NCBI GenBank assembly: GCA_033032865.1
Contig: JAWHQI010000257.1
Coordinates: 2,837,001-2,901,000, forward strand
Origin: Dactylorhiza incarnata
Lineage: Eukaryota; Streptophyta; Magnoliopsida; Asparagales; Orchidaceae
Reading direction: 5' to 3'
DNA: 64,000 bases
Each line of letters opens with the position of its first letter. Within the stretch, counting starts at the first letter, position 1. Of the stretch, positions 56,622 through 64,000 are shown in pieces. The notes beneath the pieces were generated by a model, which was not told the DNA's origin, made no database searches, and saw only the letters and a list, made by a program, of their open reading frames with translations. Position numbers and translations under genes: made by a program.

Positions 56622-57446
56622 TGTAAGACCCCATTTCAGAAAGTTGGATTTCTGGAATCCAGCGCTGTCGCTGGCGATATCGGTTATTGCCCGGCGACAG
56701 CGGTCTGGCGTGAAGGCCTCTGTCGAGAGGCTATCGCGCGGCGGCAAGTCTAACGCTGACGACACCGTGACATGTGTCATGCACTGTTCGCAGCGGTGGC
56801 GTTGACTGGTCAAAGTCGGTTCTTTACCGCTGTCGCCAGGCGACAGCGGCTATCGCCGGGCGACAGCTCCAAATTGTACTTGGCGGCCAAAATCATGGGC
56901 ATTGATGGCACATTGACTTTGGGGCCTTGTTTTGGTCAGAGAGGCTCGGTGGCTGGCATAAGGTGGCCGAAAACCATTTGAAACCCATTATTCACTAAGG
57001 GTTTTAATTAAGAGAGAGAGGGAGAGCTTGGAGAAGGAGATCCAATAGTAAACCCTAGCCTAGAGCTTGGATTTGGTGGAGCTACACTACTCCGATTCCC
57101 TCGACGTTGGTGGCTACGCGTAGAGGAGGGCAAGACGCTCCTTTCCAACCGTGCCAAAAACCAAGCCATGGCTTCGAAGCGGCGCCTAAGGGTAACGATC
57201 CTCTTTACTCTCATTTGGACATGTTCTAGTCTGTTCCGTGCATCGTTGAGGCCCCTACCCAAAAGGGTGAGGTCGTGGCCTCCGACGGGTCGATTTGTGT
57301 TATCCCCGTCAAATCTTGCATACATGTACGTAGGCGCGCTGTGTGAAACCCATCCGAGACGGTTCGTCCGGATTGGTGATGCTTTTTGATATTGTGCGTG
57401 CCGGGGGAAAACTCCGTGTTGATATCCTGCTTCGTAGGACTAGAGA

Positions 57447-57920
57447 GTGCTACTGCATGCGCAACAACGCCTGGGGGTGTGCCCCTGGAAGCACCCGAAG
57501 TTAGAAGCAGAAAAGGAGTTCTGTTCACTGTCGCTGGCGATATTGACTATCGCCAGGCGACAGCTCCCAGACTTGGTTCTGGTGATTTTGTGCGTTCTGA
57601 GGTAGTGGGAGTGCTACTGCATGCACAGCAACGCCTAGGGGTGTGCCCCGGGAAGCACCCGAAGTTAGAAGCAGAAAAGGAGTTCTGTTCACTATCGCTG
57701 GCGATATTGACTATCGCCAGGCGACAGCTCCCAGACTTGGTTCTGGTGATTTTGTGCGTTCTGAGGCAGTGGGAGTGCTACTGCATGTGCAGCAATGCCT
57801 GGGGGTGTGCCCCGGGAAGCACCCACAGCTAGAAGCCAAAATGGAGTTCTGTTCACTGTCGCTGGCGATATTGGATATCGCCAGGCGACAGCTCCCAGAC
57901 TTGGTTCTGGTGATGTTGTC
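57447..57920 (+). repeat. 164-bp triplication inside the LTR
   Basis: GTGCTACTGCATG starts at 57447, 57611 and 57775. Each copy holds CTRTCGCTGGCGATATT and ATCGCCAGGCGACAGC, a hairpin pair. The open frames here are repeat products. Confidence 0.9.
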
Positions 57921-58385
57921 GTGCCCACCTGTTGAGAGGACCTGAGGCCTGTGTGCCCGACCTGTGAGGGTGTCCTGGTGGATGACTTAGCGGCCCGTAG
58001 AGCCGGCTAATTGAGAATACCTGGGCTGAGGGGACGTCATACCCGCTCTTTGTGTTGTACAACGAGAGCTGTGAACAACGGGCATTTGGCGAACCTGAAA
58101 CCGCACCATTGCAGCACCTGATTAGTGAGTCTCGTACAGCATGTCGGGAAGCAATGGGAAAGAGTCTTCGGACTACGTGATGTTCACAATTAAAGTACGG
58201 GGGATCCCTGGTATTCGGGCCACCGACTTTAGCCTCGAAGGGCAGAAGCCATCAAGAGTGGATGGTGGTGGAAGGCGGAGTACACCAAAGAGTGTCTGAG
58301 AGCACGAGACGTGGAGGCCATTCCCACGTTTGTGATTGTTGCATATGTATGAACTGTTGTGGGCTTTGCTAGCCGCTTCATTCTG

Positions 58386-58400
58386 TTATATATATATATG
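58386..58400 (+). promoter_or_regulatory. Candidate TATA box in the chromovirus LTR
   Basis: TTATATATATATATG lies 530 bp before the LTR end. It may drive element transcription, although the leader-like sequence near 57012 suggests an alternative start further upstream. Confidence 0.3.
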
Positions 58401-58919
58401 CTGTGATGCTCTTGCAGGGACGGGAAACTGCCACCCCCTCGAAGGGGTGGGGTCGTTATAATTTGGTCAGCTTTAGCTGACCGTTGCCCTGTTTTGCCAC
58501 CGTTTTTGGTGGGCTTGTTGTACAGGTGCTGGACCGAGCGGGAACATAGCGGGCTCTTAGCGGGCTGAAGCCCTTGTGCTGCTGCGGCCCTTGAAGGCCT
58601 TTTGATGTTCTTTTGCTTTTCATGTATGGCCGGCCTACGCGCCGATGTTGGTAAATTGTAAGGCCGTCGTGCCTCTTTTGTTGTGTAAAATATTTTATTC
58701 CTATTAATAGAAGTGGACATACCCGGGTTTGGGTTTTGTGGTTTATATAGCTTGTCTCTCTCTTTTGCTTCCGCATAGAATGCTCTGAGTTAGGTTTGTT
58801 GTTTAGCGTCGTTCGATATTTCAATTAAGTGACGTTCCCATTTGTTTTGTAGTATATGGCGTGGCGCCCCGGCCGGGCCCTCTGTTATATGCTCCCGAAC
58901 GGATGAGGGTGTTACAAAT

Positions 58920-58931
58920 TGGTATCAGCTT
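58920..58931 (+). other. Primer binding site, initiator tRNA-Met type
   Basis: TGGTATCAGCTT begins three bases after the LTR end. The first nine bases match the 3' end complement of initiator tRNA-Met (TGGTATCAGAGC). Confidence 0.8.
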
Positions 58932-59249
58932 CTAGGGTTCCGTATCCTTCTAAGGAATTCGTGGACGAATTCTTTTAAGGGGTGGTGAGCACGTGTGTGC
59001 GCTACCGCCGAGACATAAAATAAACCCAAAAATGTCCACTTAGGATCGAATAAAATGTAGCAACAAACCAACAATTATTGCATGATTTTGGAACCTGAGT
59101 GTTCCTTTTGTTGTTAGTTGCGACTGTGTTGTCGCCTAACTGTGTGTTGCACTCGTGTAGGGCACTCGAAGTGCAGCGGGACCATCGCGTCCCCGTGACG
59201 TGGTTGAGAGTAGCTGGTCTGCCGAGGTCCTACACCTCCGTCTGCTGAG

Positions 59250-60232
59250 ATGGTTCGGCTAGTTACAGAAGCTGTTCTAGCTGCGTTGAATGGCCAGCCT
59301 GGAAGGCAAGGTCAACCGCTGGTGCAGGAAGTGGCCCCAGAGCCACTAAGAGTAGAGCAAGTCCCCGTGAAGCGTGCTGCTGAGCAACAGCTGAAGCACT
59401 TCCTGGGATTTCGACCTCCCCCGTTTACCGGGGTTGAATCCCAGCTGAGGCCGAGGACTGGCTGTCGCATATGGAGCGAATTCTGACAGTGACACAGTCG
59501 GATGAAGCGCAGAAAGTGACCTTCGCTACTTTCTTGTTGGAAAAGGAAGCCAGGCGGTGGTGGGATGAGGTAGAGAGGCGCCAGTTTGCGGGAAGGCGAC
59601 TGGTTGATGTGCCGATGGAAGAGTTCTCGAGAATCTTCCTGGCAAGGTATGTGCCTCCGTCGCAGCAGATCGCAATGGAGAACCAGTTCCTGGCTCTGAC
59701 GCAGGGTGATAGACTGGTTGATGACTACCTGTATGAGTTCACCCGCCTCGGGCGTTACGCTGGAACTTCTTTCGATGACGAGGGGAGAAGGGTGAACAGG
59801 TTCTACGGTGGCTTGCGTAGTGAGTTGCGGTACCTTCTGACAGGGCCGTTGACGCAGGGTTTCACGACCCTCGTTAGTTCAGCCCGAGCGCTTGAGCAGG
59901 ACATGCTCAGGGAGAAGGGCAAGGTGGCTGTGGTCGAGGCAGTGCCGGAGGGCAAGGCGCCGAGTGCGGCAAAGTTGCGGAGGTTGAATCGCTGGAAGAA
60001 GGCTCGATTATCTGGGCCAGCTCCCTCTGCTTCGGGCGCGTCGTCTGGACGTGGCCCTCTTATTTGTTTTACTTGTGGCAAGCCTGGCCATTTCTCTCGG
60101 GATTGCTGCAGTGGGCTTCCAAGGTCAGAGAAGAAGACTGGGCCACCTTATTCTGAGAAGGGGAAGGCGGCTGAGTCCACTGCCTCCCGTATGGCTCCTC
60201 CGCAGCCCAGAGTCTTCAATCTTGGTCAGTAG
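59250..60232 (+). pseudogene. gag: gag of the chromovirus, frameshifted
   Basis: It encodes the capsid/nucleocapsid protein of the element. The first part (from the Met at 59250) reads MVRLVTEAVL to a GFRPPPFTG motif. It then leaves frame by a one-base change near 59447, and the rest is open in another frame to a TAG at 60230-60232. The gag core includes FLLEKEARRWWDEV and LVDDYLYEFTRLGRYA. A CCHC zinc knuckle CFTCGKPGHFSRDC lies at about 60065-60106. The TAG falls just upstream of the usual gag-protease connection, where many relatives read through in one frame. Whether the stop is a mutation or a natural gag end is not decidable here. Confidence 0.85.
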
Positions 60233-60339
60233 GAGGCTATCAAAGCCAAGGACGTCGTGATAGGTATAATTTAAGATACAGTCCTTACTGTTTTATATAC
60301 CTGTTTTAGTGTTCATGCTAACCTTGTTTGGCGGCGTAG

Positions 60340-60578
60340 GCTTTGTAAATATTTTAGGCGTTCCTGCAAGAGCGCTTTTCGATACTGGAGCTTCGCACTC
60401 CTTCTTATCGTCGGACTTCGTCCAACGTATTGGTGCGCCGTCGATTGCTTCTGCAGATGGACTGGAGGTCCTACTGCCGAATGGTTATTCGATGCGTGTG
60501 GAGAGGAGTTGCTGCGTGAAAGTTCTAGTTGGAAGTCAGGAGTATGACCTGAAAGCATCGTTACTCCCCCTGGTTTAG
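60340..60578 (+). pseudogene. pol: Protease domain of the chromovirus
   Basis: This is the aspartic protease that would cleave the polyprotein. The active-site motif is in ARALFDTGASHSFLSS. It is read in a frame different from the end of gag. A 76-bp segment with GT...AG ends (60264-60339) lies between the DVVIG and FVNILGVPARA parts and exactly bridges the two frames. A TAG at 60576-60578 stops the frame before [10 protein letters not shown], the normal link to RT. Confidence 0.8.
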
Positions 60579-62344
60579 TTCGATGTAATCTTCGGCATGG
60601 ACTGGCTGTCGGAACAGCGTGCGTGTATCGATTGCACCACCAAGGAGGTGAGGTTTGGGCAGTGTGCCGATCGTGAGACGGTCTTTGCGGGCATGCGTGG
60701 ATCGAGCAAGATGCTGATGTCTGCTCTTCAGGTGTCCAAGGCAGTGCGTCAGGGAGCAGAGTTATTCTTTGCTCTAGTGGAGGCTTCTACGCCGAGGCCC
60801 AGCCTAGTGGATGTTCCGGTAGTTTCAGAGTTCCCCGATGTGTTCCCGAGCGATCTCCCCGGTGCTCCACCGCAGCGGGAGATAGATTTCACGATTGAGT
60901 TGGTGCCAGGCGCTAAGCCTGTGGCCCACTCGCCGTATCGTATGGCTCCGAAGGAGTTGGCGGAGTTGAAGCTGCAGTTGCAGGAGCTGCTTGAGCAGGG
61001 CTACGTGCGTCCGAGTTCCTCACCTTGGAGTGCACCGGTCCTCTTTGTCAAAAAGAAGGACGGCAGCCTGCGGCTTTGCATCGATTATCGGGGCTGAACA
61101 AGCTGACCGAGAAGAACAAGTATCCTCTTCCGAGGATAGAGGACTTGTTCGACCAGCTCGTTGGTTCGACAGTATACTTGAAGCTGGACTTGAAGTCTGG
61201 CTATTATCAGGTGCGGATCAGGGAGTGCGACATCCCGAAGACTGCCTTCAGTACAAGGTACGGGCAGTATGAGTTCACTGTGATGCCGTTTGGGCTGTCT
61301 TATAATGCGCCTTCGGTGTTTATGGACTTGATGCACCAGACTTTCCGAGAGTACCTCGACCGGTTTGTGGTCGTCTTCCTTGACGACATACTGGTTTACT
61401 CTCAATCCGAGGAGGAGCACGGTGATCACCTGCGAGTAGTCTTGGAGGTTCTGAGGAGGAACTAGCTGTATGCCAAGTTCTCGAAGTGCGAGTTCTGGCT
61501 GCCTTCGGTGGCGTTCTTAGGCCATGTGGTTAGTGGAGAGGGTGTGGCGGTTGATCCGGTGAAGGTTTCGGCCATCAGGGAGTGGCCTGTTCTTTCTTCT
61601 GTAGCGTAGGTCCGTAGCTTTCTCGGGCTGGCTGGCTATTACAGCCGCTTCATGGAGAACTTCTCACGGATCGCGTTGCCTCTTACGACGCTGACACGGA
61701 AGATGCAGGAGTTTATTTGGACGCCCGCGTGTGCGCAGGCTTTCGAGGAGTTGAAGCGGCGGCTTACCACGGCTCCGATCTTATGTTTGCCTTGCGGCAC
61801 GGAAGGCTACGAGATCTACACCGACTCTTCTGGGAGCGGCCTTGGCTGTGTTCTGCAGCAGCATGGCAAGGTAATAGCGTACGGCTCTCGCCAGCTGAAG
61901 GTGCACGAGCGGAACTATCCGGTCCACGACTTGGAGTTGGCGGCCGTGATATTTGCCCTGAAGCTTTGGCGGCATTATGTGTATGGCTTGAAGATTGACA
62001 TCTTCACGGACCATAAGAGCCTGAAGTACCTTCTGACGCAGAAGGGGCTGAATATGCGGCAGCAGAGGTGGATGGAGTTCCTTGTGGACTACACCTTCGA
62101 GATCCACTATACTCCCGGGAAGGGGAATGTTGTCGCAGATGCGCTCAGTCGCAGGGCTCCAGCGCAGGCCAACTGGATTCAGATGCATGATGAGCACCTG
62201 ATACGTGACCTGGAGGCCTTGGGTATTTCTTGCGTGGAGAAGCGGAGCAGTGCCGGTGCCTGTTTGAGTTGGACTAAGGTGCAGTACGACCTCGCAGATA
62301 GAGTCCGCCAGGCTTTGGAACTCGATCCGAGTTTAAATCGCTAA
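60579..62344 (+). pseudogene. pol: Reverse transcriptase and RNase H of the chromovirus, broken
   Basis: These domains copy the element RNA into DNA. After the protease stop the frame runs through [14 protein letters not shown] and [16 protein letters not shown], then shifts by one base near 61090. RT continues in the new frame with [28 protein letters not shown] and the catalytic [14 protein letters not shown] stops at 61463 and about 61606 interrupt the thumb. RNase H follows ([33 protein letters not shown]) to a TAA at 62342. All key Asp residues are still present. Confidence 0.88.
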
Positions 62345-63715
62345 GCGGAGGAGGCTGGTGGTGGGCCGGATGCCCAGTTTCAGGTGCGTGACGGGTTGCT
62401 GTGGAGAGGCGACCGTGTGTGCGTCCCCAAGGTGGGTGAGCTGCGCGATGAGTTGATGTACGAGGCGCATCGTACCAGGTATTCAGTTCATCCGGGGAGC
62501 ACGAAGAGGTTCAAAGACATGAATGTCCTTTTCTGGTGGCCGGGTATGAAGAGGGACATCGCTCACTACGTGGCCAAGTGTCACACTTGTGCGCTAGTGA
62601 AGGCGGAATGTCAGAAGTCCGGTGGCTTTTTGAAGTCATTACCGGTCCCAGAGTGGAAATTCGATGACGTTTCCATGGATTTCGTGCATGGGCTGCCGAG
62701 GTCGCAGAGCGGGAACGATGCCATCTGGGTAGTCGTAGACCGGCTGACGAAGGTGGCGCACTTTATCCCCAACCGGAGGGATGACTCGGTGGAGAAGTTG
62801 GCGAAGCTGTATGTTGATACAATAGTACGACTGCACGGGGTGCCCCGTAGCATCGTCAGTGACCGAGATGGACGCTTTACTTCGAGCGACTGGAGGCTAG
62901 TCAACCGTCTACTGGGTACGAAGCTGCAGTTTAGCACGGCCTTTCATCCTCAGACGGATGGCCAAACTGAGCGTACCAATAGGACGATGGAGGACATGCT
63001 CCGGATGTGCGTCCTGGATTTCGGCAAGGGGTGGGAAGATCACCTCTTCCTTGTTAAGTTCGCGTACCACAACAGCTACCAGGCGAGTATTCAGATGGCG
63101 CCTTTCGAGGCCCTCTATGGAAGGAAGTGCCGCACTCCCTTAGCTTGGGCGGAAACCAGCGAGACGAAGCTCTTCAAGAGGAAAGACGTCGAAGAGGCGA
63201 CTTCGACGGTACGTATGATCCGGGAGAGGCTTTTCGTTGCGCAGGATAGGCAGGCAAAGTACTATAATGCGAAGCACCGCGATGTCCAGTTCGCGGTTGG
63301 CGATTGGGTCTACTTGAAGATCAGGCCGTTCAAGGGTGTATCCAGGATTCGACGCTTGAAAAAGCTGAGTCCGAGATACCTTGGACCGTTTGAGATCATC
63401 GAGCGCGTGGGCGAGGCGGCTTATAGGCTTGCACTATCGGCGGAACTGAGCGGGCTACACGATGTATTCCACATCTCCGTGTTGCGGAAGGCAGTGCAAG
63501 AGCCTACGCATGTGGTCGCGGCGGATCAGGTGCCCGTGGATAGTGGGCTTAAGACGGCGGTCAGGCCCGTTAGCATCGAGGATGCTGAGGTGCGTCAGTT
63601 GCGGAACAGGGCGATCCGTATGGTAAAGGTCCGTTGGGACAACTGCGGTCGCGAGGAACTCTCATGGGAGCGTGAGCAGACCATGATGGAGGAGTTCCCC
63701 GAGTTGTTTCAGTGA
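62345..63715 (+). pseudogene. pol: Integrase with C-terminal chromodomain of the chromovirus
   Basis: The integrase would insert the element DNA, and the chromodomain would steer it to heterochromatin. The frame is open for 443 codons from 62384 and is in the same frame as RNase H, cut off only by the TAA at 62342. Seen in order are the HHCC zinc finger (EAHRTRYSVHPG...KCHTC), the DDE core (D in MDFVHGLP, D in IVSDRDGRFTS, E in TDGQTERTNRTMEDML), the GPY/F module (LSPRYLGPFEIIERVG) and a terminal chromodomain-like VRWDNCGREELSWERE. This is the best preserved part of the element, but it depends on the broken upstream frame. Confidence 0.9.
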
Positions 63716-63806
63716 CGTTTATCTCTCTTTTTCCCTTTATGTAAAGACCTTTTTGGATATATATATACATGCCTGTTTTTACCAATTTCGGGATGAAATT
63801 TTTATT

Positions 63807-63819
63807 AGGAGGGGAGGGT
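63807..63819 (+). other. Polypurine tract
   Basis: AGGAGGGGAGGGT lies directly before the 3' LTR. It primes plus-strand DNA synthesis in LTR elements. Confidence 0.8.
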
Positions 63820-64000
63820 TGTAAGACCCCATTTCAGAAAGTTGGATTTCTGGAATCCAGCGATGTCGCTGGCGATATCGTCTATCGCCCGGCGACATCG
63901 GTCTGGCGTGAAGGCCTCTGTCGAGAGGCTATCGCGCGGCGGCAAGTCTAACGCTGGCAACACTGTGACACATGTCATGCACTGTTCGCAGCGGTGGCGT
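63820..64000 (+). repeat. 3' LTR of the chromovirus, cut by the window end
   Basis: TGTAAGACCCCATTTCAGAA is identical to the start of the 5' LTR. About ten mismatches occur in the 181 visible bases. Confidence 0.92.

Larger units (their letters stand above)
56622..58916 (+). repeat. 5' LTR of the chromovirus (2295 bp)
   Basis: TGTAAGACCCC to GGTGTTACA. It contains dispersed TGTCGCC/GGCGACA hairpin motifs (56660-57890), a leader-like GAGAGAGAGGGAGAG...ACCCTAGCC segment near 57012, a 164-bp triplication and a TATATATATATA word at 58387. Confidence 0.9.
56622..64000 (+). mobile_element. Ty3/gypsy chromovirus (Tekay/Del-like), runs off the window
   Basis: A nearly complete element: 5' LTR 56622-58916, primer site 58920, gag 59250-60232, protease 60340-60578, RT/RNase H 60579-62344, integrase and chromodomain 62345-63715, polypurine tract 63807-63819, 3' LTR from 63820. 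The gag-PR-RT-RH-INT order and the C-terminal chromodomain place it among chromoviruses, and long LTRs with the Met primer suggest Tekay/Del. It carries at least four in-frame stops and two or more frameshifts, so it is not autonomous. The first 181 bases of the two LTRs show about ten mismatches. Confidence 0.92.

Overview
This window is nuclear DNA from a flowering plant. The reasons are an intact six-exon RGG-box (SERBP1/HABP4-like) gene with plant-type splice sites, an Au-type plant SINE, Tourist/hAT-like small DNA elements and large Ty3/gypsy LTR retrotransposons. The style of the long TGTAAC...TTACA LTRs fits a monocot, but I do not call a species.

Region 1 (1 to about 28 kb) is AT-rich and holds the only host gene I can support. 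It lies on the minus strand with coding exons at 25807-25963, 25303-25726, 25063-25207, 8492-8650, 8347-8406 and 8068-8265. The exons join in frame to 380 codons. Intron 3 is 16.4 kb and contains a foldback element, a decayed Ty3 element with two LTRs, a hAT-like element with a target duplication, a Ty3 pol fragment, a GC-rich 19-bp minisatellite and a MITE. Upstream of the gene are a MITE with TAA target duplication and a broken BODYGUARD-like alpha/beta-hydrolase fragment. Between 1 bp and the gene are a TG-rich microsatellite, a possible NAC (SND2/NAC73-like) exon fragment, an Au SINE with an 11-bp target duplication, and several MITE and foldback copies.

Region 2 (28 to 64 kb) is a stack of nested LTR retrotransposons with no host gene. 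A 2.2-kb solo LTR (28413-30607, TSD ATAGG) sits inside an older LTR. Next is a minus-strand element (31332 to about 39011) whose only recognisable protein is a broken gag, with three minisatellite blocks occupying the space where pol would be. Its 5' LTR is split by a 2.8-kb solo LTR (36113-38907, TSD CCTGG). From 39019 a minus-oriented 6.7-kb LTR, inflated by 44/45-bp and 156-bp tandem arrays, leads into decayed internal DNA. Facing it is a plus-oriented LTR starting at 52767, preceded by a 173-bp x 5 hairpin-bearing array. A second copy of part of the 6.7-kb LTR (55844-56621) is interrupted by the youngest-looking element, a chromodomain Ty3/gypsy (Tekay/Del-like) element from 56622 past the window end. 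It has a 2295-bp 5' LTR, a tRNA-Met-type primer site, gag, protease, RT/RNase H, integrase and chromodomain, and several stops and frameshifts.

The most unusual pattern is that each long LTR carries its own dispersed, self-complementary short motif (GGTAGC/GCTACC, TGACGTAA/TTACGTCA plus TTCTCGAGAA, TTGGTCAA/TTGACCAA, GCGGTC/GACCGC, TGTCGCC/GGCGACA). In all but the CTCGAG array these lie within a few hundred bases of the LTR start.
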